Assembly (NCBI RefSeq): GCF_000244895.1
Contig: NZ_CM001441.1
Location: 2,562,226-2,626,225, forward strand
Direction: 5' to 3'
Length of the DNA stretch: 64,000 nucleotides
DNA from: Desulfosporosinus youngiae DSM 17734
GTDB lineage: Bacteria > Bacillota > Desulfitobacteriia > Desulfitobacteriales > Desulfitobacteriaceae
Of the stretch, positions 26,058-34,455 are shown one piece after another. Numbering within the stretch: position 1 is the first letter of the stretch; each line of letters opens with the position of its first letter. A program made the position numbers and the translations under genes. Below the pieces are notes generated by a model. The model saw only the letters and a list, made by a program, of their open reading frames with translations. It made no database searches and was not told the origin of the DNA.

Positions 26058-26576
26058 ATGAATGACCGCGAACTAAAACAAGTTGACATATATACTGATG
26101 GAGGATGTATCAGCAATCCCGGAGGCAATGGGGGGTATGGGGTTGTACTCTTATATAATGAAAAGAGAAAAGAATTATCCGGGGGATACGCCAATACAAC
26201 CAATAACCGGATGGAGTTAATGGCTGCTATCAAAGGGCTGGAGGCTTTAAAAGAAAAATGCCGTGTGACCATCTATAGTGATTCGAAATATTTGACAGAA
26301 GCTATTGAACAGAGATGGATCATTAAGTGGATGCGTAAAGGGTGGATGAGGACTAAGACGGAAGAGGTCAAGAATGTAGATCTATGGAAAAGACTGTGGG
26401 TGATGATCCAAAAGCATGAGGTCAGATTTCATTGGGTGCGGGGTCATGCAGGAAATCCGGAAAACGAGCGCTGTGACCAATTGGCTGCAATAGCTATGAA
26501 TTTGCCCGATTTAGAGGAAGACGTCAGAGAAGAGACTCAAGGTTCCTCGCAAATCGGGATGGACCTCTTTAGCTGA
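26058..26576 (+). CDS. rnhA: Ribonuclease HI
   Basis: 172 residues from ATG 26058 (MNDRELKQVDIYTDGG); the frame is open from 26016 but that segment is not conserved. The catalytic acids are visible in YTDGGCISNPGG (D), NNRMELMAAI (E), IYSDSKYLTEAI (D) and ENERCDQLA (D), with the usual basic-protrusion tryptophan motif KWMRKGW and the loop histidine in WVRGHAGN. It removes RNA from RNA:DNA hybrids. A short tail of about 20 residues follows the standard domain. Stands 77 bases upstream of the DUF429 gene and probably shares its transcript. Confidence 0.92.
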   Translation: MNDRELKQVDIYTDGGCISNPGGNGGYGVVLLYNEKRKELSGGYANTTNNRMELMAAIKGLEALKEKCRVTIYSDSKYLTEAIEQRWIIKWMRKGWMRTKTEEVKNVDLWKRLWVMIQKHEVRFHWVRGHAGNPENERCDQLAAIAMNLPDLEEDVREETQGSSQIGMDLFS

Positions 26577-26653
26577 CCGCGCTTTTGGAGGTTAATAAAG
26601 ACTGAGATCAGATTGGTATGAGAATAAAGCCAAAAGTTTTTGGGGGTAAATCA

Positions 26654-27739
26654 ATGCATTATATCGGAATCGATTTAGCCTGGACCTATGCCAATGAATC
26701 GGGAATTTGTGTGATCGCTGACAATGGGGAAATCATCTATTGTGAGTCCAGGGTTTTCAGCGACGAAATGATTGGGGATATCGTAGCAGAGTATGCCCGG
26801 GCAGGAGCCCTTGTGGGGATTGATGCCCCTTTAATCGTTAATAACGAGACAGGTGCCCGGTACTGTGACGGAGCTATTATGAGAGAGAAAATTCATGGCA
26901 GAAATCTGTCCGTTTTTACCTGCAGCAGGCGCTTTATGCTCAAACACTTCGGGGTGGTCAGAGGAGAAGAAGTGGTTAAAGCCATTCGAAAGCGGATGCC
27001 GGAATTTGCCCTCACAGGTGACTTAAGCAATAAAGAGCATGTGATTATGGAAACCTTTCCCACGGGAATAACCTTAGGCCTTTTTCCCGACGCTTTTCCC
27101 GTTAAATATAAGATCAAACATAAGGTTCCCTTTGAAACAACCAAGACAGAAATGGGGCGGATGGTCAGCCTTTTGCAAAGGCTGGGGGACTTTAATCCTC
27201 CCGTCCATAATATTAATGATTTCTTTAATCATTCACCGGGCATTCAGGCTATGTCTAAAAAGGAATATAAGAACCTTGAGGACAGGCTGGATGCTTTTTT
27301 ATGTGCTTACGCCGCCTATTGGCTCGTCAGGCATAAGGGAAAGGTGATCGGCGATGATCGGGATGGCTTCATTACCATTCCGGTAATAGATGAGAAGGAA
27401 GTCCGTGACGGCGGATCAGAGAGGATAAAAATCTACAACAAACTGATTCGCGATAAAATACCCCAGATCATCGAAGATAGCGGCAAGAAAGCCATTATCG
27501 CAAAGGTTTCAGGCCCGGAATACCTGGATTTATTAAACGCCAAGTTAGGAGAAGAGATTCAGGAGTACCTGGACAGCCAAAAGGTTGAAGAACTGGCGGA
27601 TTTAGTGGAAGTGGTCTACGCCATCCTGGATTACAAAGGGGTTTCCCGGCAGGAATTTGAGAGTATCAGGAAGCAAAAGGTTGAGGAGAGAGGCGCTTTC
27701 CGGGATAGGCTCTTGCTCAAGGAAGTCAGGGAAGACTGA
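26654..27739 (+). CDS. DUF429 domain fused to MazG-like pyrophosphohydrolase
   Basis: 361 residues from ATG 26654, which has GGGGGTA eight bases upstream; an upstream frame start at 26618 has none. Residues 1-240 (YIGIDLAW, LVGIDAPLIV, METFPTG, EDRLDAFLCAYAAYW) are DUF429, an RNase-H-like fold of unknown substrate. Residues about 262-355 (IKIYNKLIRDKIPQIIEDSGKKAI, KLGEEIQEYLD, EELADLVEVVYAI, KVEERGAFRDRLLL) match the phosphoribosyl-ATP pyrophosphohydrolase/MazG-like family with its metal-binding E-E...E-x2-D set. The fusion suggests nucleotide clearance linked to nucleic acid handling, but the reaction is not known. Confidence 0.8.
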   Translation: MHYIGIDLAWTYANESGICVIADNGEIIYCESRVFSDEMIGDIVAEYARAGALVGIDAPLIVNNETGARYCDGAIMREKIHGRNLSVFTCSRRFMLKHFGVVRGEEVVKAIRKRMPEFALTGDLSNKEHVIMETFPTGITLGLFPDAFPVKYKIKHKVPFETTKTEMGRMVSLLQRLGDFNPPVHNINDFFNHSPGIQAMSKKEYKNLEDRLDAFLCAYAAYWLVRHKGKVIGDDRDGFITIPVIDEKEVRDGGSERIKIYNKLIRDKIPQIIEDSGKKAIIAKVSGPEYLDLLNAKLGEEIQEYLDSQKVEELADLVEVVYAILDYKGVSRQEFESIRKQKVEERGAFRDRLLLKEVRED

Positions 27740-27753
27740 GAGGTAGAAGGAAA

Positions 27754-30012
27754 TTGACAGAAAAGATCAAGCACAAGGGATGTTTGGGCAGTATCGCCGA
27801 AGACCTCTTTGTTGAGCTGTTTTGTGATACCTTTGGTCCGGATCAAGCGGAGTATCTATTTCTTCAGTATCCAGTCATAGATATTTATGGCCATAGACGC
27901 TCCCTTGATTTTGCTCTGGAAAGCGAAGACTTAAAAATCGCCATCGAGATTGACGGCGAAACCTATCATAATCCCAACAAGGTTTCTTCTAATAAATATT
28001 ATGATGACCTTACCAAGCAAAACAGCCTGATCTATCAGAACTGGAAGGTTTACCGCTGGGTTTACAACCAGCTTAAGCATCAACCGGAAAAGGTCAAGGA
28101 TGAGCTGCGGATTTTTGTGGGGGAAATGCCTGCCTTTAGAATGCTGGAGGATTATCTGCCTAAGCAGAAGGGCAAGGTCATCGAACTGCGGGAGCATCAG
28201 CAAGCAGCTTTAGACAATCTTCAGACCATGCGCGAGCATGGGGAGAGTATCGCCCTGCTTTATCATGCTACCGGAACTGGAAAAACTGTGACTGCAGTCA
28301 GTGATGCCAAACGCCTGGGGAAACGAACTCTGTTTTTGGCTCATACCAAAGAACTAATTGCCCAGGCGAAAGGCACCTTTGAAGAACTTTGGGATCAGGC
28401 TGAGACAGGACTCTATGTTGCTGAAGAAAAGGCTAATGACGCTTATGTTGTCTGCAGCAGCATTCAGAGTGTCGCCAGAAATCTGGAAGGCTTCAAACCC
28501 GATGACTTTGGATATATCATCTTCGATGAATGTCATCATGGAACAGCAGATACTTATAGGAAGGTTTTGAGTTATTTCAAGCCTGAATTTACTCTGGGTC
28601 TCACGGCTACCCCGGATAGAGCCGATGGCGAGAGTATCCTGGAGGACTTTAAAAATGTGGCTCATAAACTGGATTTGCAGCAAGCCGTGGAATTAGGGGA
28701 ACTTGTTCCCATCAGGTGTATCCGGGTCAAGACCAATGTGGATCTTTCTACAGTGAGAATCAATGGCATTAAATATTACGCCCAGGACTTAGAAAGCAAG
28801 CTCTTTGTGCCGGAGAGAAGTAAGCTGATTGCCGAAACTTATCTGAACTATGTTAGGGATAAGAAGGCGGTGGTGTTCTGTGCTTCCGTAAATCACGCTC
28901 AGAATATTTCTGCCTTGTTCAAGGAAAAGGGAATTCATTGCGAGGCTGTTTCCGGTTCTATGAAGTCAGGAGAAAGGGCGAGGATTTTAGATCGTTATGA
29001 AAATGGGGATATCCAAGTCTTATGTGCCTGTGATCTCTTAAACGAGGGTTGGGACAGTCCGAAAACAGAAGTTTTGTTCATGGCTAGGCCGACGCTTAGC
29101 AGAGGACTTTATGTTCAGCAGCTGGGCCAAGGGATGCGCAAGTGCGCGGGTAAGGACTATCTGATGGTCTTCGATTTTATTGATAATGCTGGATTGTTTA
29201 ATATGCCCTACTCTCTGCACAGAATGTTTAACCTGAAGGAATATAGGGCCGGAGAGTACGTTGTTGCTTCACAGAAGCAGTTTGAATTGGACAGGGATTT
29301 AATCGCCAGAGGAGAAAAGCCGGCTGTTTTTCTGGATTTCCCGGTGAATGCCGCGGATTATGAACTGATTGATCTTTTTAACTGGCAGGATGAAGTGAAA
29401 GGGATGATATCCCAGCTGGAGTTTGTGAGGATGGTGGATGTGCAAACAGAAACCATTGAACGGTACCTGCGTGAAAGAAAGATAACCCCTGATTTAGAGG
29501 TACCCTTTGGGGATAAAAGGAGCTTTAAATATTTTAAGGAAGCAACTGTGGAGAGCTATGCTAAACAGTACGGCTGGGAGCTGATTAATCCTGCCAATAT
29601 GAAAGATAAGTTTATGGACATGGTCAGGACCATGGATATGAGCTTTTCCTATAAGCCGGTACTGCTCAAGGCCATGCTTGAGCATGTTGACGAAAGTGGA
29701 AGAGTTAGAGTCGAGGACATGGTTAATTACTTCATGGATTTCTATAGGGACAGAAAAGAGAGCGGGCTGGTGGTTGAGAAGAAATCCAGTCTGTATTGTA
29801 AAGATGGATATACCCGAAAGGATGTTGAGAGAAATATCTTTAGCAATCCCTTTAAGCGGTTTGAGGATATGCGGTTTATTAGCCGGTGCCGGGATATTGA
29901 GTATGTGGAGTTTAATCGGCATGTTTGGAGGAGGCTGACGCATGAGGAGAAGGACTGGATTTTTGGGTGGTGTGATGAGAAGTTGGAGGAGTATTATAGG
30001 AAGCGGGTTTAG
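27754..30012 (+). CDS. SF2 helicase with N-terminal Vsr/DUF559-like nuclease domain
   Basis: 752 residues, TTG start with AGAAGGA just upstream. The N-terminus has RRSLDFALE (D52) and IEIDGETYH (E65, D67, H72), a PD-(D/E)XK-type nuclease core. The helicase follows: ATGTGKT at 172-178, DECHH at 258-262, LTATPDRADG, CDLLNEGWDSPKTEV and QQLGQGMRKC. The C-terminal ~200 residues are unassigned. The domain order (nuclease then SF2 motor) resembles restriction-type helicases, but there is no methyltransferase or specificity subunit nearby. It sits 14 bases after the DUF429 gene, so the three upstream genes and this one look like one operon. Confidence 0.82.
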   Translation: MTEKIKHKGCLGSIAEDLFVELFCDTFGPDQAEYLFLQYPVIDIYGHRRSLDFALESEDLKIAIEIDGETYHNPNKVSSNKYYDDLTKQNSLIYQNWKVYRWVYNQLKHQPEKVKDELRIFVGEMPAFRMLEDYLPKQKGKVIELREHQQAALDNLQTMREHGESIALLYHATGTGKTVTAVSDAKRLGKRTLFLAHTKELIAQAKGTFEELWDQAETGLYVAEEKANDAYVVCSSIQSVARNLEGFKPDDFGYIIFDECHHGTADTYRKVLSYFKPEFTLGLTATPDRADGESILEDFKNVAHKLDLQQAVELGELVPIRCIRVKTNVDLSTVRINGIKYYAQDLESKLFVPERSKLIAETYLNYVRDKKAVVFCASVNHAQNISALFKEKGIHCEAVSGSMKSGERARILDRYENGDIQVLCACDLLNEGWDSPKTEVLFMARPTLSRGLYVQQLGQGMRKCAGKDYLMVFDFIDNAGLFNMPYSLHRMFNLKEYRAGEYVVASQKQFELDRDLIARGEKPAVFLDFPVNAADYELIDLFNWQDEVKGMISQLEFVRMVDVQTETIERYLRERKITPDLEVPFGDKRSFKYFKEATVESYAKQYGWELINPANMKDKFMDMVRTMDMSFSYKPVLLKAMLEHVDESGRVRVEDMVNYFMDFYRDRKESGLVVEKKSSLYCKDGYTRKDVERNIFSNPFKRFEDMRFISRCRDIEYVEFNRHVWRRLTHEEKDWIFGWCDEKLEEYYRKRV

Positions 30013-30120
30013 GTGCTTAAAGAAAAGTTCTTTTAGTCGTGCTTAGAAAAAGCTTAGGAGTTAAAAAGCGACTATAGGCTTTGAAAACGCCAAGAGAGGA
30101 AATGAGGGGGAGAAGCTCAA

Positions 30121-30873
30121 ATGATAAAGGCTTTCGTGGAGTTATGGTATTTGTGGCTTTTAGTTTTAGTAGTTTTTATTTATCGATTGTATAAGGCCAA
30201 AATCAAAGGAATCATTGGTGAGAAAACTATATCGGCATTTCTGATGAGGTTAGATCCTACGAAATATAAGGTCATAAATGATCTGATGTTGAGAGTTGAT
30301 GGGAAGACGTCCCAGATAGATCATGTAGTCGTGTCAAATTATGGGATTTTTGTAATAGAGACAAAGAACTATAAGGGCTGGATTTTGGGAGATGAGCACG
30401 GGGAGTATTGGGCACAAGTAATTTACAAGCGGAAGGAAAAGTTCTTTAATCCGATAAGACAAAACTATGGGCATATTCAGGCTCTAAAGCAGAATTTGCA
30501 AGAATACCCAGAATTGAATTACGTGCCAATTATTGTTTTTTCCATTGATGCTAATTTAAAGGTTAAGACAAATACCAAGGTTATATATTCAGTAAAATTG
30601 CTTAAAACGATTAGAGAGTTTACAGCGGAAACCATTACTGAACAACAAAAGGAAGAGATATATGCGAAATTACTAGCTCTAAATGTAAGAGATAAGGAGG
30701 CCAGAACTCAGCATGTTGAAGGAATTCATAAAAAGAAAGCTGAAGTGGCGAACCAAGTAAGCGCTAATATTTGCCCAAAATGTGGTGGGGATTTAATCAT
30801 GAGAAAGGGTAAATATGGGGATTTTAAGGGGTGTAAGAATTATCCGAAGTGTAGGTTTACAATTACCAACTAG
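30121..30873 (+). CDS. Membrane-anchored NERD nuclease-related protein with zinc ribbon
   Basis: 250 residues. One N-terminal transmembrane helix (LWYLWLLVLVVFIYRLY, about 7-23) is followed by the NERD domain (GIIGEKTISAFL, LMLRVDGKTSQIDHVVVSNYGIFVIETKNYKGWI, FFNPIRQN). The conserved D and ETK pattern is that of a PD-(D/E)XK-like nuclease fold. The C-terminus (CPKCGGDLIMRKGKYGDFKGCKNYPKC) is a topoisomerase I-type four-cysteine zinc finger. The cytoplasmic part probably binds or cuts nucleic acid at the membrane. Confidence 0.88.
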   Translation: MIKAFVELWYLWLLVLVVFIYRLYKAKIKGIIGEKTISAFLMRLDPTKYKVINDLMLRVDGKTSQIDHVVVSNYGIFVIETKNYKGWILGDEHGEYWAQVIYKRKEKFFNPIRQNYGHIQALKQNLQEYPELNYVPIIVFSIDANLKVKTNTKVIYSVKLLKTIREFTAETITEQQKEEIYAKLLALNVRDKEARTQHVEGIHKKKAEVANQVSANICPKCGGDLIMRKGKYGDFKGCKNYPKCRFTITN

Positions 30874-31196
30874 GCGTGAATTTTGATTTCGGTGTAAGTT
30901 GAGTAATCAAGTATCGATGTTGAGTATGTCTAGAATGAGAACCTATTGAACGTTTCACTTATAGCAATAATGAGAAAAAGATGGTTAAGAGATTGGAAAT
31001 ATAAAATCGATTGTATTATTACTCTTGAAATGGAAGTAGTCGAATAGGTGCCGTTTTTGAGATCTTTAACTTTTAAGTGGTAGATTTAGGCAAAATAATA
31101 AAAACTTACTTGTGTCCTGATTATAGCAATAATGCGAAGTCAACAAAGCCACATACCTTGACATTGAAATGCAACAGAATAGGAAGGGATAAAAAA
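30874..31196. other. Intergenic region
   Basis: 323 AT-rich bases with no gene. TATAGCAATAATG occurs twice (near 30960 and 31122), a 13-bp direct repeat of unknown meaning. AGGAAGGGAT at 31181-31190 is the ribosome site of the next gene. Confidence 0.4.
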
Positions 31197-34181
31197 ATGA
31201 AATTATTATTTGTCCAATTAAGTGATATGCATTGCCATAGTTCGGATCATTCTTTAACAGAAAAACTCAATAAGGCCGTTAGCGCAATTAGAACACTTGG
31301 TAAAATGGATGGCGCTGTTCTAGTTTTCTCAGGTGATCTTTGCGATACGGCTGACCCAAATGAATTTAAAACGGGCAGGCATTTACTTGGTAAGTTCCTG
31401 TATCAATTGTCAGAGGCTTTAAGCTGTGGTTTCATTCATACAAAAATTGTCCCCGGTAATCACGACATGATTCTACCGAAAGGGAGCCGCGGAGCAGAAG
31501 AAATCAAAGTCTGGAACAAAGATGAGCATCTTTTTGAAGAGTTAGATCGTCTTAAAAGCTTTTTCGCATATTCAGCGATCAAGCACTGCTTTGTTAAAGA
31601 CAAAATATGTGATGTGAACACTATTACTGTTGGAGACGTTAAACTGCAATTCTGTCTGCTGAACTCAGCGCCGTATTCAACGCGAGATCCAGAAGATAAA
31701 CAATTTCACTATCTACCCACTTATGTCGGTGAAAAACTAACCCGTGATCCGGAAGCCGAATTGAAAATCACTATTATGCACCATCATTACGAATGGTGTG
31801 AATGGAATACCAAAGAAATATTGAAAAAAGCATTAGCTACCGATGATCTTGTTTTCTTTGGTCATGACCATAAAGCGGAAGCGATTACAACAGTAAATGG
31901 CGATGGTTCCACCTTCAATATCATTATGGGAGGACAGTTCAATCTTAATATAGACAAAGAATGCGCTTTTAATGCGGTTACATACGATAGCAACACACGC
32001 GAGATGGAGAGGTTAGAGTTCAATTGGGCTACCAAAGAAAATATTTTCGTCCCGGTATCTCGCGGGAAAATTAATAAAAAGAAAAAAGGGCTTGCGCCTA
32101 CTGATGCATTCTTAAACATGCTTCTTGAGGACAAGCAAAACATACGGACTCATTTTACGGATTATTATGTACTTCCAAAACTGGCTGCAGAAGGAGACGC
32201 GTTCTCCTCTGACGAACATGTTGAATGCATCGGTATCGATGATATTTTTTCTGCGGTTAAAACCGATAAGGCTATCAGAATAACCGGCAATAGCGGTTCT
32301 GGTAAAACTGCTCTTCTCCGATATTTGTATTCCAAGTCAATAGAACTTGGTTTTATGCCAATCCTTATCGAAAAGAGAGATTATAAGGATAGTAGAATAG
32401 ACAAAATGTTCCGCGATTTGTTCGAAGAGCAGTATGGAAACATGTCCGAACACGGATACAATACGTATGAGCAAGCTGATAGAGCGAGTCAAATTGTATT
32501 CATCGACGATGTGGATCTCATTTCAAATCAAAAAGCGCAAGAGAATTTGATTGCAAGAATAATCGAATCAGGAAAGCTTCTTATTTGTACAACCAAAGAA
32601 AAAAAACAGGATCTCGAGGAAATTGTCAAAGCCAAATTGCAAGGAAAAACTATTAGCACCATTGATATTAAGCCGTTCTATAAGGAAACACGTGACAAAC
32701 TTGTGGGAAAAGTATGTGGAATTTATGGAAAAAGACAAGATGAGATAGATGCAATCAAAACCGCTCTCGACTATATGGTTCAATGCCAAACTAGCCTCTT
32801 TTCATTCATGCCGGTCAACATGTTGCAATATATCAAATACTTCTTGCAAGGCGGTGCCGGTGATCGTAAGGGCGTTCAGACTATTTCCATGGTATTTGAA
32901 ACAAATATAAGGAATTCGATCCTTTCATGCGAAAAGGACTCTGTTGCCAATGTATATCTTATGGTACTCGAATACATAGCTGACCAAATGTATTTTGGAT
33001 TGCAAACCGAGAGGATCAACATTTCAGATCTAGAAAGAATTATCAAAGGATATAACAGTAAGAAAAAAGCTGACATAATCGCAAAGAGGTTTCTGAATTC
33101 TTGTGTCGAGGCACATATATTGAAAGAAGACGATAATTCCTTTAGTGTTAGTTTCTTCGATAAGAATACCTTTGCTTATTTTGTAGCTAAGTCCATAAAC
33201 AGAGAACTGGAGAAAGACCAAACAAACCTTAAAACGCTGTCATTTGTCATGAACCATATATGTTTCGGAATAAATGATACCATAATTCTATTCTTGTCAT
33301 TTATAAGAAACAATGTAAATATTATCCTCAGAATTGCTGATGATGCTATAAAATTGATGGGCGAATATCCTGAGTGGGATTTTGAAAAGATGAATATTCC
33401 GTTTCTTCACGAATCTGCTGATATATCAGACAAACTTCCTTCTTCGCAAGATAAAAAAAATGCCCATTGGCAGGTTGAACAGATTGAAAAAGAACGTCAT
33501 GATATGATTAAATTCCGTGGAATATTTGATTATGACGTAAATGACGTTAATAAGGAGCATTACATAGTGATGCGTGCATTAAAGTACTCACAGCTTATCG
33601 GTCGTGCCCTAATTGATCAATATGGAGCTTTGGATGCAGATGAAATAGATAAGATATTGCAAACATTGTACTCTGTACCTCAAAAAGTCATTTACGCAAT
33701 GCTGAAACGTTATCAAGACCATAGCGAAAATATTGTCCACAGTATCATTGAATTTGCAAAAGAAAGAATGCCAGATGAAGTGATAAAAGAAGATTATGTA
33801 AGAAAGCTGATTGGGCAGGTAGGTACCTTTATTGCGCTTAATATTATGAATGATATTGCATATAACGCCTCAAATGAAAATACAATCACCGCTCTGCGGG
33901 ACGGCCCTCTCGATAATGCAAACCACAAAATTATGCTGTTGATGATGGAAGAGAATGTTGGAAACACCCCCCAATTTGTATCGAGAGCTATAACTCTGCG
34001 GAAAGAACTCGATAGTTGCTATTATGCCAGAACGCTGATTGCGCAAATTGCAAGAAAGCATATTATTTATACCGAAAATATAGATCATAGGGAAATTGAC
34101 AGGCTTTTATCAGGGAAGGTCATGTCATCTGATAGCAAATCGATATTGTTACTTGAGCAGGGTAAAAATAGTAAAAGCTAA
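31197..34181 (+). CDS. Calcineurin-like phosphoesterase fused to P-loop (STAND-like) NTPase
   Basis: 994 residues from ATG 31197, chosen because AGGAAGGGAT is seven bases upstream; the frame is open from 31077. The N-terminal ~290 residues carry the metallophosphoesterase signatures LSDMHCH, VFSGDLCD, VPGNHDM, IMHHHYEW and FGHDHKAEA. A central P-loop follows with ITGNSGSGKTALLRYLY (K about 370) and Walker B-like IVFIDDVDLIS. The remaining ~500 residues are helical with no clear repeat. A phosphoesterase effector joined to a STAND-like switch and a helical sensor tail is the architecture of Avs/NLR-like immune proteins. This exact combination is not one I can name. Monocistronic, followed by a terminator. 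Confidence 0.8.
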   Translation: MKLLFVQLSDMHCHSSDHSLTEKLNKAVSAIRTLGKMDGAVLVFSGDLCDTADPNEFKTGRHLLGKFLYQLSEALSCGFIHTKIVPGNHDMILPKGSRGAEEIKVWNKDEHLFEELDRLKSFFAYSAIKHCFVKDKICDVNTITVGDVKLQFCLLNSAPYSTRDPEDKQFHYLPTYVGEKLTRDPEAELKITIMHHHYEWCEWNTKEILKKALATDDLVFFGHDHKAEAITTVNGDGSTFNIIMGGQFNLNIDKECAFNAVTYDSNTREMERLEFNWATKENIFVPVSRGKINKKKKGLAPTDAFLNMLLEDKQNIRTHFTDYYVLPKLAAEGDAFSSDEHVECIGIDDIFSAVKTDKAIRITGNSGSGKTALLRYLYSKSIELGFMPILIEKRDYKDSRIDKMFRDLFEEQYGNMSEHGYNTYEQADRASQIVFIDDVDLISNQKAQENLIARIIESGKLLICTTKEKKQDLEEIVKAKLQGKTISTIDIKPFYKETRDKLVGKVCGIYGKRQDEIDAIKTALDYMVQCQTSLFSFMPVNMLQYIKYFLQGGAGDRKGVQTISMVFETNIRNSILSCEKDSVANVYLMVLEYIADQMYFGLQTERINISDLERIIKGYNSKKKADIIAKRFLNSCVEAHILKEDDNSFSVSFFDKNTFAYFVAKSINRELEKDQTNLKTLSFVMNHICFGINDTIILFLSFIRNNVNIILRIADDAIKLMGEYPEWDFEKMNIPFLHESADISDKLPSSQDKKNAHWQVEQIEKERHDMIKFRGIFDYDVNDVNKEHYIVMRALKYSQLIGRALIDQYGALDADEIDKILQTLYSVPQKVIYAMLKRYQDHSENIVHSIIEFAKERMPDEVIKEDYVRKLIGQVGTFIALNIMNDIAYNASNENTITALRDGPLDNANHKIMLLMMEENVGNTPQFVSRAITLRKELDSCYYARTLIAQIARKHIIYTENIDHREIDRLLSGKVMSSDSKSILLLEQGKNSKS

Positions 34182-34188
34182 ACACCGT

Positions 34189-34217
34189 GCCGGTCCTTCC
34201 CCGGCTGGCCATTTTTG
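34189..34217 (+). terminator. Likely terminator after the phosphoesterase-NTPase gene
   Basis: GCCGG-TCCTTCC-CCGGC followed by TGGCCATTTTT, eight bases past the stop codon. Short stem, modest confidence. Confidence 0.5.
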
Positions 34218-34455
34218 CCCTAGAGATAATGGCCTAACTACTAGAGCAAGATCTGGCATGTCATATCGCCACGCTGACGATGTTTAGCCCTGATATTATA
34301 TTATGCCACTAGCAATGACTAATATTCATTGAGCTAGTACATGCTTTGAATTATACCAAATTGGAAGAAAGAAAATGATAGTTACAGAACTTCCGTTATG
34401 TCCATATACTTAGCTTTCTCAAGGCTAATCTCACTCCGTGAACTAGAGGTGCATC

